Positions 7,742 to 17,552 of a stretch of DNA of 64,000 nucleotides are shown here, piece by piece. The notes below the pieces were generated by a model. It did not search any database. It was not told the DNA's origin and worked only from the letters and a program-made list of their open reading frames with translations. The number at the start of each line of letters is the position of its first letter. Position 1 is the stretch's first letter. The position numbers and the translations under genes are program-made. Source of the stretch: Parvibaculum sp. (lineage in GTDB: Bacteria > Pseudomonadota > Alphaproteobacteria > Parvibaculales > Parvibaculaceae); NCBI GenBank assembly GCA_002694985.1, contig NZNS01000010.1, positions 395,392 through 459,391 of the forward strand. Reading direction: 5' to 3'.

Positions 7742-9799
7742 TTGAGCGACGACGACGAAATCGATCCGCACTATCCGATGCGCGCACAGATGCGCCGCGC
7801 GCAGGTTCAGCGCGAGCAGCCCTCGGAGACGGAAGATCGTGAACCCGTTCGCGAACGTGCCTCGCGCAAACGCAGATCCGGTTTCACGCGTGCGCTCACC
7901 GTCGCGTCCTTCGGCGTAACGGCCTTGATCGCTGGCTTTATTGCCATCGTCTTCATCACCTTGCCTGACCTGCAACGCGTGCTCGACGCGCCGCATACGG
8001 AAGCGCTCTCGCTCACCATTGTCGATGCCAATGGCGATGAGCTTGGCGTGCGCGGGCACCGCACGGCGCCGACAGTGCCGCTCGGCGAAATGCCTCCCTA
8101 TCTGATAATGGCTCTACTTGCGACAGAAGATCGTCGCTTCTACGAGCATAACGGCTTCGACCCGCGCGGGATCGCGCGGGCCATGTGGACGAACGTCAAA
8201 TCCTTCGGCTTCGTCGAGGGTGGCTCGACCATTACGCAGCAGGTCGCGAAGAATCTTTATCTCGACCACAGCCGCACCATCTGGCGCAAGGCCCAGGAAG
8301 CGCTCATCACCATGTGGCTGGAGAACAATCTCTCCAAGGACGAGATTCTCACGCTCTATCTGAACCGCATCTATATGGGCGCCGGAAATTACGGTATGGA
8401 TGCCGCTGCACGCTACTATTTCGGCAAGTCTGTGCGCGATGTGTCGCTTGCCGAGGCCGCGATCCTCGCCGGTCTCCCGAAAGCACCAAGCCGTTTTTCG
8501 CCGGCAAATGATCTTGAACGCGCGAGAGCGCGCGCCAATCAGGTTCTCGACCGGCTGGTCGACGCCGGCAGCCTTCGCGAACAGGATGTTGCCGGTGCAC
8601 GCGAACACCCCGCCGATGTTCTCACGCGTTCGAAGGAAACAGGCCGCGAATATTTCATCGACTGGACTGCCGAAGAGGTCCGCAGGCTGCTTCCCGACGC
8701 GACGGGCCGTGTCATTGTTCACACGACGCTCGATCCGCGCCGTCAGGCCGCGGCGGAAAAAGCGGTGGAAAAGGCGCTGGCCGAGATGGGCGCCGAGAAA
8801 CATGTCTCGCAAGGCGCGCTTGTCGCGCTTGGCCCGGACGGTTCGGTGCGCGCCATGGTGGGCGGGCGCTCCTATGTAGAAAGCCAGTTCAATCGTGCAA
8901 CGCAGGCAAAGCGGCAGCCTGGTTCCGCCTTCAAGCCGATCGTCTATCTTGCTGCGCTCAAGACCGGTTATACGCCGGAGAGTCCGGTGACGGATGAACC
9001 CGTTTCGATGGGCGGCTGGACGCCACAGAACGCATCTGCGCGCGATTGGGGGACGGTAAACCTTGCCACCGCGCTCGCAAATTCGATCAACACCATTTCG
9101 GTACAGGTCGGCGAGCGTGTAGGCATGGACCGCATCATCGGGACGGCACGAGACCTCGGCATAGAAAGCCCGCTGCCGCGCAATCTTTCCATTGTGCTCG
9201 GTAGCGCCGAAGTATCGCTGCTCGAGCTCACCTCCGCCTACACTGCCTTCGGCAACGCCGGCACCCGTGCCGCGCCCTATGCTGTTGTCTCCGTCGAGGC
9301 AGAGAACGGCGACACGCTCTACCGCCATGAAATAACATCGGAGCAAGTCATGACCCGCAATCAGGCGCAGGACATGACCTATATGCTCCATCAGGCCATC
9401 GCGAAAGGTACGGGCCGCAACGCCGCATTGTCCGGCCGCCTCGCCGCAGGCAAGACCGGCACCAGCCAGGATTATCGCGATGCGTGGTTCATCGGCTTTA
9501 CCGGCAACGAGGTCGCGGGGGTCTGGTTTGGTAATGACGACAATTCGCCGACCAAGAGCGCGGCAGGCGGCAACTTCGCCGCTCTCGCCTGGCGCAACTA
9601 CATGACCGCCGCCGAACAAGGGGTGCCCGCGGCGCCTCTCCCCGGTGCCGTGCGCTACCGCGATGCACCGATGGTGACCGCGACCGCGCCTCGCAGCGGC
9701 TTCTTCGCGGAACTTGCGGACCTTTTCAAAGCTGCACCGAAGCTCGAAAGCCGCCCTTCGTCCGAGAGAGCGCCGGACTTCCGCATGGGCGGACGCTAG
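7742..9799 (+). CDS. Class A penicillin-binding protein (PBP1A family)
   Basis: 685 residues from TTG 7742, chosen because GAGG precedes it and the codons upstream (ATG 7673 is the alternative) are unlike the rest. A single membrane anchor (about 51-74) is followed by the transglycosylase domain with catalytic Glu in ATEDRRFYEHNG (E129) and GGSTITQQ (160-167). The transpeptidase domain carries SAFK (395-398), SIN (448-450) and KTGT (571-574). All catalytic motifs are intact. The enzyme polymerises and cross-links peptidoglycan at the inner-membrane outer face. Length is a little below the usual 700-800 because the OB-like insert is absent or short. Confidence 0.93.
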   Translation: MSDDDEIDPHYPMRAQMRRAQVQREQPSETEDREPVRERASRKRRSGFTRALTVASFGVTALIAGFIAIVFITLPDLQRVLDAPHTEALSLTIVDANGDELGVRGHRTAPTVPLGEMPPYLIMALLATEDRRFYEHNGFDPRGIARAMWTNVKSFGFVEGGSTITQQVAKNLYLDHSRTIWRKAQEALITMWLENNLSKDEILTLYLNRIYMGAGNYGMDAAARYYFGKSVRDVSLAEAAILAGLPKAPSRFSPANDLERARARANQVLDRLVDAGSLREQDVAGAREHPADVLTRSKETGREYFIDWTAEEVRRLLPDATGRVIVHTTLDPRRQAAAEKAVEKALAEMGAEKHVSQGALVALGPDGSVRAMVGGRSYVESQFNRATQAKRQPGSAFKPIVYLAALKTGYTPESPVTDEPVSMGGWTPQNASARDWGTVNLATALANSINTISVQVGERVGMDRIIGTARDLGIESPLPRNLSIVLGSAEVSLLELTSAYTAFGNAGTRAAPYAVVSVEAENGDTLYRHEITSEQVMTRNQAQDMTYMLHQAIAKGTGRNAALSGRLAAGKTGTSQDYRDAWFIGFTGNEVAGVWFGNDDNSPTKSAAGGNFAALAWRNYMTAAEQGVPAAPLPGAVRYRDAPMVTATAPRSGFFAELADLFKAAPKLESRPSSERAPDFRMGGR

Positions 9800-9873
9800 G
9801 CTTTTATCCGGGGCGATTGCGCGGATCCGCGTGATGCGCCATACAGGCGGCCAGTTCAACAGGATTACTCGAC

Positions 9874-11679
9874 TTGGCCGCACCTCTCCTTGCCCTGCGC
9901 GATATTCGCGTCGTCTTTGCCGATCAGGTTCTGATAGGCGGAGCGAGCTTCGCGCTCGCGCCGGGCGACCGGCTTTGCCTTGTCGGGCGGAATGGCAGCG
10001 GCAAGTCTACCCTGCTGCGCATCGCGGCAGGTCTCATCGAGCCCGATGGCGGCGAGATATTCCGGCAGCCCGGCACCCGCATCGCCTATCTTGAGCAGGT
10101 TCCGAATTTCGGCGGTGCTGCTCGTGTCATCGATTACGCGACCGCGGGCGGCGCGGAAGAACACAAGGCAGCGGCCTCGCTCGACGAACTCGGCCTGTCG
10201 CCCGAGGCCGATCCGGCGACGCTTTCGGGCGGTGAAGGGCGCAAAGCCGCGCTTGCCCGCGTACTCGCGGAGGAGCCCGACATTCTCCTTCTCGACGAGC
10301 CGACGAATCATCTCGACCTTCCCTCCATCGAATGGCTCGAAGAACGGCTCTCGCAATTTCGCGGCGCTTTCGTTCTCATCAGCCATGACCGCGCTTTCCT
10401 GCGTCGTCTCGCGGCGGGCTGCCTCTGGCTCGACCGCGGCGCCATCCGCCGCCTCGACAAGGGCTTCACCGCCTTCGAGGAATGGTCGGAAAAAATTCTT
10501 GCCGAGGAAGAAGTCACGCAACGCAAGCTCGACAAGCTGATCGAGCAGGAAACGCAATGGTCACGCGAAGGTATTTCAGCGCGGCGAACGCGTAATCAGG
10601 GGCGGCTTCGCCGTCTCCATTCCATGCGCTCGGAGCGCGCGCAGCGTGTTCAACAGACGGGCCGTGCCGACCTCGCCGTCGAGACGGGGCAGGCGTCGGG
10701 TTCGCTCGTGGTGGAAGCAAAGAACATCACCAAGATATGGCCACAGCCCGACGGCTCGGAGCGTGTCGCCATACGCGATTTTTCGACGCGGATCATGCGT
10801 GGTGACAAGATCGGCGTGATCGGTCCCAACGGCGCGGGCAAGACGACCCTTCTCAAAATTCTCACAGGCGTCCTCGCGCCCGATAGCGGCACGATCCGCC
10901 TCGGCACGAACCTCACACCCGTCTATGTCGATCAGTCGCGCAGCTCCCTCGATCCGGAAGCAACGCTCTGGGATACGCTTTGCGAAGGCGGCGGCGATCA
11001 GGTGATCGTGCGCGGCAAACCGCGTCATGTCGTTTCCTACCTGCGCGACTTTCTCTTCCGCGAGTCGCAGGCGCGTCAGCCCGTGAAGGCGCTGTCCGGC
11101 GGCGAGCAATGCCGCCTGCTTCTCGCCCGTGCGCTGGCGAAGCCCTCAAACCTCCTGATCCTCGACGAGCCGACGAACGATCTCGACATGGAGACGCTCG
11201 ACCTGCTGCAGGAGATCGTGTCCGACTATGATGGCACTGTCCTTCTCGTCAGCCATGATCGCGACTTCCTCGACCGCATCGTGACGTCCGTCATCGCGCT
11301 TGAAGGCGATGGCAAGGCGCAGGAATATCCGGGCGGCTATTCGGATTATTTCCGCCAGCGAAAAGAAAAGCCGGACGCATCGTCAGCCGCGAAATCCTCT
11401 CCTTCTACCTCGCAGAAGCAGGATCGTGCGAAGGCGCAGACAAAGCTCAGCTACAAGGACCAACGCGCGCTGGAAGAGCTTCAGTCGCGCATGCCGCAGC
11501 TCGAAAAGGAGATTGCCGCGCTCGAAGCGGCACTCGCCGATCCTGATCTCTACGCCCGCGATCCCGACAAATTCCACAAGACGACAGAACGCCACGACGC
11601 GCTGAAGGCGGAACTGGAAAAATCGGAAGAAAGCTGGCTGGAACTGGAGATGAAGCGCGAAGAACTCTCCGGAAACTAG
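9874..11679 (+). CDS. uup: ABC-F family ATPase, Uup type
   Basis: 601 residues from TTG 9874 with AGGA upstream. Two ABC cassettes and no membrane segments: Walker A GRNGSGKST (38-46), LSGGE (117-121) and DEPTNHLD in the first; [16 protein letters not shown] and DEPTNDLD in the second. The inter-domain linker and a C-terminal coiled coil of about 70 residues (KDQRALEELQSRMPQLEKEI region) match Uup rather than EttA. Uup-type proteins act on ribosomes and affect precise excision of transposons in E. coli. The gene begins 75 bases after the penicillin-binding protein and is probably co-transcribed. Confidence 0.9.
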   Translation: MAAPLLALRDIRVVFADQVLIGGASFALAPGDRLCLVGRNGSGKSTLLRIAAGLIEPDGGEIFRQPGTRIAYLEQVPNFGGAARVIDYATAGGAEEHKAAASLDELGLSPEADPATLSGGEGRKAALARVLAEEPDILLLDEPTNHLDLPSIEWLEERLSQFRGAFVLISHDRAFLRRLAAGCLWLDRGAIRRLDKGFTAFEEWSEKILAEEEVTQRKLDKLIEQETQWSREGISARRTRNQGRLRRLHSMRSERAQRVQQTGRADLAVETGQASGSLVVEAKNITKIWPQPDGSERVAIRDFSTRIMRGDKIGVIGPNGAGKTTLLKILTGVLAPDSGTIRLGTNLTPVYVDQSRSSLDPEATLWDTLCEGGGDQVIVRGKPRHVVSYLRDFLFRESQARQPVKALSGGEQCRLLLARALAKPSNLLILDEPTNDLDMETLDLLQEIVSDYDGTVLLVSHDRDFLDRIVTSVIALEGDGKAQEYPGGYSDYFRQRKEKPDASSAAKSSPSTSQKQDRAKAQTKLSYKDQRALEELQSRMPQLEKEIAALEAALADPDLYARDPDKFHKTTERHDALKAELEKSEESWLELEMKREELSGN

Positions 11680-11845
11680 ACGCTTCACCGCCTTCCCGCA
11701 CCTCGGTTAACTACCCGCGCATTATACCTTTGACTGTTCCAATTTCAGACGGTTGGATGGGCCATATCGATTCGCGCATGGGGGTGTCGCGAAGCAGCAT
11801 TGTCGAAAACCCGGAGCCCGGCTGGGCTCCAGCGGGGAAAAACTC

Positions 11846-12430
11846 TTGAAGCTGGCCCTGAAGCTGGTTGCGGTCGTTATCGTCGCGCTGATTATCGGTG
11901 CGGGGTCCGCGCTGCTTTTCATTCGAGGCGCAGGCCTCGGCGGCGATGTCGCTGTCGGCCCCTGGCAGACGAGCCTTGTCATCGGCAGTTCGCAAGCAGA
12001 CCCCTATACACGCGCGCAGATCGCTGTCGCAGGGCTTCTCGCGCTCAATCGCGCGGAAACCGTCTACTTCACGGCATCGCATGACGATGCGGGCGACAAA
12101 CTTCGTTCGGATTGCACCTACAAGATGGCGGGTTCCGATCCGCCCGCGCGCTGGTGGAGCGTGACGCTTTACGGCGCGGACCACTATCTCGTTCCCAATC
12201 CGCTCGACCGTTACTCCTATGGCGGCGACACCGTCGCCCGTGAAGCGGATGGGAGCTTCGTCATCGTTGTCGGCCCCGAAGAAACGAATGGAAACTGGAT
12301 TCCGACCGGCGGCCGAACGGGTGACACATTTTCTCTTACCTTGCGGCTCTACAATCCAGAGCCGGAAGCGGCACGCGACCCTTCCGGGGTCGTGCTCCCG
12401 CATATCGCCAAGGAGGCATGTCGCACATGA
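11846..12430 (+). CDS. DUF1214 domain protein, membrane anchored
   Basis: 194 residues from TTG 11846 with GGGGA eight bases upstream. An N-terminal hydrophobic anchor (about 4-24) precedes the DUF1214 domain, recognisable from DPYTRAQIA, ALNRAETVYF, PARWWSVTLYG, YSYGGDTVAR and the end GNWIPTGGR...FSLTLRLYNPE. DUF1214 usually occurs with DUF1254, either fused or adjacent; here the partner is the next gene, overlapping by four bases. The family function is not established. A longer frame reaching 11753 lacks a ribosome site. Confidence 0.88.
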   Translation: MKLALKLVAVVIVALIIGAGSALLFIRGAGLGGDVAVGPWQTSLVIGSSQADPYTRAQIAVAGLLALNRAETVYFTASHDDAGDKLRSDCTYKMAGSDPPARWWSVTLYGADHYLVPNPLDRYSYGGDTVAREADGSFVIVVGPEETNGNWIPTGGRTGDTFSLTLRLYNPEPEAARDPSGVVLPHIAKEACRT

Positions 12431-12948
12431 AAACCTGGCCCATGTGGGCGGCGGGCACCATTGCCCTCGTCGCCGTTTTCCACACCCTGACGGTATTCGG
12501 CCTGCCCTACGGCATCATGAACCGGGCGATGGCGGGCATCGCTTCGCAGGCGGGCGGGGTCAACAAACCCGTCTATCCCGATCGCCCCTCAGCCGAGGCG
12601 CGGGGGATCGTGCGGCCAAGCCCGGACCTCCTCTATACGGCCTGCGTCTACGACGTCAGCGCACGGCCCGTGAAGCTCACCTCGCCGGTACCCGACACCT
12701 ATTGGTCCCTCTCGACCTTCGCTTCCAACACAGACAATTTCTTTGTCGTCAACGACCGGCAGGTAAAGACGGACCGTATCGAGATCATTCTCGCCTCAAG
12801 CGAAGAGGCGGGCAGCAACAAGGGCATTCCCGTAATTGTCGCGCCGAGCAGCAAGGGCATTGTTCTCTTCCGTTCGCTCGTGCCTTCCGAAGACCTCCGT
12901 GCCGAGATCGACACGAAGCGCCGGCAGGCGAATTGCGAGCCGCTTTGA
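12427..12948 (+). CDS. DUF1254 domain protein, membrane anchored
   Basis: 173 residues. ATG 12427 is ten bases from AAGGAGG, while ATG 12418 is only one base away, so the inner start is preferred. One N-terminal hydrophobic segment (about 5-30) is followed by NKPVYPDRPSAEARGIVRPSPDLLYTACVYDV and PVPDTYWSLSTFASNTDNFFVVND (key pieces SPDLLYTACVYDV and YWSLSTF), typical of the DUF1254 partner of DUF1214 proteins. The two genes overlap (stop of the first at 12430) and are presumably translated together. Function unknown; envelope localisation is inferred. Confidence 0.82.
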   Translation: MKTWPMWAAGTIALVAVFHTLTVFGLPYGIMNRAMAGIASQAGGVNKPVYPDRPSAEARGIVRPSPDLLYTACVYDVSARPVKLTSPVPDTYWSLSTFASNTDNFFVVNDRQVKTDRIEIILASSEEAGSNKGIPVIVAPSSKGIVLFRSLVPSEDLRAEIDTKRRQANCEPL

Positions 12949-13046
12949 GGCCCATTCGGTAGAAGCCCGGCAGTAGCCCGCGGCTCTGCTCGCTGCTACC
13001 ATCCCCCCGGTTTTGCGCTAACCGCGCCTTCCCCGGAGAGAACTCC

Positions 13047-14087
13047 ATGAACCGCAATATCATTCTCGGCCTGATGGGCGCTGCTGTCGCTGTCGCCATT
13101 GCGATCGTCCTCGTGATCCAGCCGGACCGTGAAACGGAAGACGACCTCGTTCGCGTAACCTTCGCAACGGACTGGAAGGCACAGGCCGAGCATGGCGGCT
13201 TTTATCAGGCCCTCGCCAAGGGCTATTACGAAGAAGCGGGCCTCGATGTCGAAATTCTTCAAGGAGGCCCCGGCGTAAACGTGCCGCAACTTCTCGCCGC
13301 GCATTCCGTCGATTTCGGCCTCGGTTCCAACAGCTTCATCCCGCTCAACATGGCAGCCGCCGATGCAGGGGCAAAGGCTGTCATGGCCGCGTTTCAGAAA
13401 GACCCGCAAGTCTTTATCACCCATCCGCGCGACGACGTGAAATCCATCGCCGACATGAAGGGCAAGCCCATCATGGTCTCCGACGCGACGGTGAGCGCTT
13501 TCTGGCAGTGGTTGAAATCAAAATATGGTTTCGAGGATACGCAGATCCGCAAATACACGTTCAACCCCGCGCCCTTCCTCACCGACGAACAGGCAATCCA
13601 GCAGGGTTATCTCTCTTCCGAGCCCTACATGATCCGCCAGCAGGGCGTGGAACCGCAGGTCTTCCTTCTCTCCGACTATGGCTATCCGGGATATGCCGCG
13701 TTCATTCTCGCCAGCGACCGCATGATCGCCGAGCGGCCTGAAATCGTGCAGGCTTTTGTCGATGCAAGCATCAGGGGGTGGGTCGACTATATCTATGGCG
13801 ACCCCTCACCTGCGAACGAGCTTATCAAGCGCGACAATCCGGACATGACGGATGACATCCTCGCGAATGCGATCCGGCTGATGAAGGAGAATGGCATCGT
13901 CGATTCCGGCGAGACGCTCACTCTCGGCGTCGGTGCGATGACGAATGAACGCTGGCAGAAATTCCATGACGAGATGGTGACCGCGGGCGTTTATGACAGC
14001 GATCTCAGCGTCCACAGCGCCTATACGCTGGAATTCGTGAACCAGGGCGTCGGCCTCGACCTCAAGAAGGAACTGACGGGGGAATGA
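13047..14087 (+). CDS. ABC transporter substrate-binding protein, NMT1/THI5-like
   Basis: 346 residues from ATG 13047 with GGAGAG upstream. The N-terminus (about 5-24) is a signal peptide or membrane anchor without a lipobox. The binding domain starts VRVTFATDWKAQAEHGGFYQALAKGYYEEAGLDVEI, whose pieces TDWKAQAEHGGFYQAL and KGYYEEAGLDVEI are NMT1-family hallmarks. It continues with GGPGVNVPQLLAAHSVDFG. Such proteins bind pyrimidine precursors, riboflavin, nitrate/sulfonate-like ligands and similar; the ligand here cannot be told. First gene of an ATGA-coupled operon with DUF4153, ATPase and permease. Confidence 0.88.
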   Translation: MNRNIILGLMGAAVAVAIAIVLVIQPDRETEDDLVRVTFATDWKAQAEHGGFYQALAKGYYEEAGLDVEILQGGPGVNVPQLLAAHSVDFGLGSNSFIPLNMAAADAGAKAVMAAFQKDPQVFITHPRDDVKSIADMKGKPIMVSDATVSAFWQWLKSKYGFEDTQIRKYTFNPAPFLTDEQAIQQGYLSSEPYMIRQQGVEPQVFLLSDYGYPGYAAFILASDRMIAERPEIVQAFVDASIRGWVDYIYGDPSPANELIKRDNPDMTDDILANAIRLMKENGIVDSGETLTLGVGAMTNERWQKFHDEMVTAGVYDSDLSVHSAYTLEFVNQGVGLDLKKELTGE

Positions 14088-15955
14088 GCGAGGCGGCGCG
14101 GACATCGGGAAACATCATGACAGACCAATTGGTCCGGATACCGGCAAACCAACTGTTCTCCGCGCGCCTCCTGATCGGTCTCGTGCAGGGCCTAGCTCTC
14201 TATCTCCTCTACTCCGCGCATGATGACCGGACCTGGCCTGCGACGAGCGGCTATCTCTTTGCACCGCTGCTCACCCTGTCGCTGTTCATTCCTCTCGTCG
14301 CGCTTCAGGGCCTCGGCAATTTGCGGATGCGCACGCTCCTCATCTGGATCGGCTCCGCCGCTCTCCTTCTGGTGGCGTTTACTCTCTACGATATCTGGCG
14401 TGCATGGCCGGTTGAATGGGTCTACGACGAGGTTGCCGCGACATCTTCTCGTGGCATTGGCCTCCCCAGGTCCGGTTCGTGGCTACCGATCCTCCTGCCA
14501 TCGGTATCGTTCCTGCTGACGCTGTCGCCTGTCCTGTTTGTCACCCATGCGCTCGTTTCGGCAGGTGATTCAGATCGCCGGGTCATTGCCGACTACCCCA
14601 CCTATTTCGACATCGCGTGGAAGCTCGCGGTTCAGCTCTGCCTCTCCGCCGCCTTCCTTGCCGTATTCTGGATGTTTCTCTTTCTCGGATCCGCGTTGTT
14701 CAGACTCATTGGCCTCGATTTCTTCCAGAAATTGATCGAACACAGGTGGTTTGCGATTCCAGCGACGGCGCTCGCCTTGTCCGCTGCAATCCACATCACG
14801 GATGTTCGCGCGAACCTCATTCGCGGCACACGAACGCTCGTGCATACGCTCCTGTCCTGGCTCATGCCGCTTCTAACACTGATCCTTTCTGGATTCCTCC
14901 TCGCATTGATCTTCACTGGCCTCCAACCGCTCTGGTCAACCGGTAGTGCCACGACTCTCCTCATCCTTTCGGCTGCCGCGTCGGTTCTGCTCGTGAACGC
15001 CACCTATCAGGATGGCAAACCCGAACGCGACTTGCCCTTTCTCCTGCGCCACGCAGGCACGCTCGCTGCGCTCCTGCTCACACCGCTGGTTGCGCTGGCA
15101 ACCTATGCGCTCGGCCTTCGTATCAACCAGTATGGCTGGACGGCAGACCGCGTTCTTGCGGCGGCTGTCGTCGCTATCGTCGCCTTCTACGCGGCAGGTT
15201 ATGCCGCAGCCGTTTTCCGTCCGGGCGGCGGCTGGCTGAAACCTATCGAGCGATGGAACGTCTACGCGGCATTTTTTTCGCTTGCTCTGTTTCTCATACT
15301 GTTTGGTCCCATTGTGGATCCCATGCGGATTGCCGTCGCGGACCAGATGGCGCACTTACATGACGGCGAAACGGCGCCGGAGGACTTTGATTTTGCAGCG
15401 CTACGTCTGGATGGCGGCCGTTTCGGCAAAAAAGCGCTGGAGGGATTGACCGCAAACGGACCGTCCGCCAACTTTCAGGCGAGGGCAGAAAAGGCGATCG
15501 CGTTGAAGAACTGGTACAACAGGCCCAACTTCGATCGAGATGTGAACCTCGCTGATCACGCCAATGTCTACCCTGCGGAGAAGCAGCTTCCGTCTTCTTT
15601 CATCGAGCAGGACTGGGAGAGTGCAGCTTTCAGCGTGCGCCCCAATTGCACGGCAATCCACAACTGCGATCTTTATGTCGTCGATCTCGACGGCGATAAT
15701 GTCGATGAGGTATTGGACGTGACCGCCTACTCAACAGTCGGGTTCCGGGTCGACGAGGAAGGGCACTGGGATTCTTTCGGCTACTGGAAGGCGGAAGATG
15801 GCTGCGCGCCGTCCCTCCAGGGTTTTCTTGCCCACAAGCCAAAGCTACTACCGCCGCGGCCGTCTCCTTGGCCGGATATCGACATCGACGGCAAGCTTTT
15901 CGTTTTCTCACCGCCAGTCAATCATCTGCCTTGCAAGAGATCACAAGGACGATGA
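14084..15955 (+). CDS. DUF4153-like polytopic membrane protein
   Basis: 623 residues; the start codon overlaps the previous stop as ATGA. About twelve hydrophobic segments fill residues 20-415, and a hydrophilic C-terminal domain of about 200 residues follows (RFGKKALEGLTANGPSANFQ..., CDLYVVDLDGDNVDEVLDV). The arrangement of pairs of segments and the YGWTADRVLAA region fits DUF4153. It is placed between the binding protein and the ATPase of an ABC importer, and is coupled by ATGA at both ends, so it is made with the transporter. Residues CDLYVVDLDGDNVDEV resemble a calcium- or metal-binding acidic loop. Its role is unknown. Confidence 0.75.
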   Translation: MSEAARTSGNIMTDQLVRIPANQLFSARLLIGLVQGLALYLLYSAHDDRTWPATSGYLFAPLLTLSLFIPLVALQGLGNLRMRTLLIWIGSAALLLVAFTLYDIWRAWPVEWVYDEVAATSSRGIGLPRSGSWLPILLPSVSFLLTLSPVLFVTHALVSAGDSDRRVIADYPTYFDIAWKLAVQLCLSAAFLAVFWMFLFLGSALFRLIGLDFFQKLIEHRWFAIPATALALSAAIHITDVRANLIRGTRTLVHTLLSWLMPLLTLILSGFLLALIFTGLQPLWSTGSATTLLILSAAASVLLVNATYQDGKPERDLPFLLRHAGTLAALLLTPLVALATYALGLRINQYGWTADRVLAAAVVAIVAFYAAGYAAAVFRPGGGWLKPIERWNVYAAFFSLALFLILFGPIVDPMRIAVADQMAHLHDGETAPEDFDFAALRLDGGRFGKKALEGLTANGPSANFQARAEKAIALKNWYNRPNFDRDVNLADHANVYPAEKQLPSSFIEQDWESAAFSVRPNCTAIHNCDLYVVDLDGDNVDEVLDVTAYSTVGFRVDEEGHWDSFGYWKAEDGCAPSLQGFLAHKPKLLPPRPSPWPDIDIDGKLFVFSPPVNHLPCKRSQGR

Positions 15956-16719
15956 CCGTTCCGCCAACTCCACCTCTCATCGGCCTCAAGGGCATCGGCA
16001 AGACCTATGGCAGCGGCACGGTCGCGCTTGAGGGCGTCGATGCGTCGGTGCGGGAGGGCGGTTTCGTTTCGCTTGTCGGCCCGTCGGGCTGCGGAAAGAG
16101 CACACTGCTTCGTATCATTGCCGGGCTTATTGCGCCCGATCACGGGCAGCTTTCCTGGCCGGCATCGGGCGCGCGCCCTTCCGATATCGGTTTCGTCTTT
16201 CAGGATGCGACGCTCATGCCCTGGGCGCGGGTCGCGGAAAATGTCTATCTGCCGCTAAAGCTCAAAGGCGTTGCTGAAAACGAAGCGATGCCGCGCGTGC
16301 ATGATGCGCTCGCACGTGTCGGGCTGACGGATTTCGCGGATGCGTTCCCGCGCGAGCTTTCGGGCGGCATGAAAATGCGTGTCTCGATCGCGCGCGCGCT
16401 CGTGACGGAGCCGCCGGTTCTCCTCATGGACGAGCCTTTCGCCGCGCTCGATGAATTCACGCGAGAGAATCTCGATGACGATCTCGTCACACTCTGGCGG
16501 GAGCAGCGCTTCACCGCCGTTTTCGTCACGCACAGCATCTATGAATCCGTCTATCTATCGGAGCGCGTTCTCGTGATGGGTGCGCGGCCGGGCCGCATCC
16601 TTGCCGACATCGCCATCGACGCCCCCTATCCGCGCGGCCGAGCCTTCCGCGAGTCCGCGAACTATATCGAAACCTGCGCGCGGGTCAGCGCCGCCCTTCG
16701 CGAAGGCGTAGCGGCATGA
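15952..16719 (+). CDS. ABC transporter ATP-binding protein (NrtD/SsuB/TauB class)
   Basis: 255 residues from ATG 15952 (ATGA overlap; AGGACG upstream). An upstream in-frame start at 15868 lies inside the previous gene. Motifs: Walker A GPSGCGKST (about 43-51), Q-loop GFVFQDATLMPWARV, signature ELSGGMKMRVSIARAL, Walker B LLMDEPFAALDEFTRE, and VTHSIYESVYLSERVLVM. This pattern belongs to the nitrate/sulfonate/taurine/thiamine-precursor subfamily. It powers the permease encoded next and uses the binding protein two genes upstream. Confidence 0.93.
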   Translation: MTVPPTPPLIGLKGIGKTYGSGTVALEGVDASVREGGFVSLVGPSGCGKSTLLRIIAGLIAPDHGQLSWPASGARPSDIGFVFQDATLMPWARVAENVYLPLKLKGVAENEAMPRVHDALARVGLTDFADAFPRELSGGMKMRVSIARALVTEPPVLLMDEPFAALDEFTRENLDDDLVTLWREQRFTAVFVTHSIYESVYLSERVLVMGARPGRILADIAIDAPYPRGRAFRESANYIETCARVSAALREGVAA

Positions 16720-17516
16720 ATGACGAACGCTATTCGCGCCTCACCCGCATTCTCGTGCCACTTCTCGTCGGCATTGCCTTTCTTCTCCTCTGGGAAGGGC
16801 TGGTGCGGGTGAGCGGCGTCAAGCCTTTCGTGCTGCCCGCGCCCTCCGCCATCGCCGAGAGCCTCGTTGTGAATTTCGGTTCGCTCATGGGCTCGCTCTG
16901 GGTGACGTTTCGCGTGACGCTCGCCGCCTTTCTGCTCGCCGTGGTGGGCGGCGTCGGTCTTGCCATCGTCTTCTCGCAGAACCGCCTGATCGAAACGGCG
17001 CTCTTTCCCTATGCGGTGGCATTGCAGGTCACGCCCGTCGTCTCCATCGCCCCTCTCATCATCATCTGGGTCGGCTATGACCGGGTCGAGGTCGCTGTGC
17101 TGATCCTTGCCTGGATCGTTGCCTTCTTCCCGATCCTCTCCAATACGGCGCTGGGGCTCCGCTCGACGGACCACAATCTGCGCGATCTCTTCCGGCTATA
17201 TGGCGCCAGCCGCTGGCAGGTGCTGAGCGAGCTCCAGCTTCCCTCCGCACTGCCCTACATTCTCGCCGGCATGAAGATTTCGGGCGGCCTCGCTCTTATC
17301 GGCGCTGTGGTGGCCGAATTCGTCGCGGGCTCCGGCGCCGCCACGGGCCTCGCCTGGCGCATCGTGGAGGCGGGCAACCGGCTCGACATTCCGCGTATGT
17401 TCGCCGCCCTCTTCCTGCTTTCCACACTCGGAATATGCATTTTCTTCTGTCTCACGCTCATCGAGCAACGGCTGCTCCGGCATTGGCACGAAAGCGCCAT
17501 CCGCCGAGAAATATGA
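16716..17516 (+). CDS. ABC transporter permease (BPD type)
   Basis: 266 residues, again starting in an ATGA overlap. Six hydrophobic segments are visible. The EAA loop that docks on the ATPase is RLYGASRWQVLSELQLPSALPYILAGMKISGG (key GASRWQ...LPSALPYI). The region FVAGSGAATGLAWRI also fits the SsuC/TauC/NrtB/ThiX class of permeases. It completes a four-gene importer operon that has no other obvious enzyme, so the substrate cannot be derived from neighbours. Confidence 0.92.
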   Translation: MNDERYSRLTRILVPLLVGIAFLLLWEGLVRVSGVKPFVLPAPSAIAESLVVNFGSLMGSLWVTFRVTLAAFLLAVVGGVGLAIVFSQNRLIETALFPYAVALQVTPVVSIAPLIIIWVGYDRVEVAVLILAWIVAFFPILSNTALGLRSTDHNLRDLFRLYGASRWQVLSELQLPSALPYILAGMKISGGLALIGAVVAEFVAGSGAATGLAWRIVEAGNRLDIPRMFAALFLLSTLGICIFFCLTLIEQRLLRHWHESAIRREI

Positions 17517-17552
17517 GAACAAGTCGCAGAAAACCGCTGAATCCGCTTATTG

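Noticed and set aside
8114..9883. Minus-strand frame of 589 codons opposite the penicillin-binding protein
   Set aside because: Antisense of a protein with all catalytic motifs; composition is not natural.
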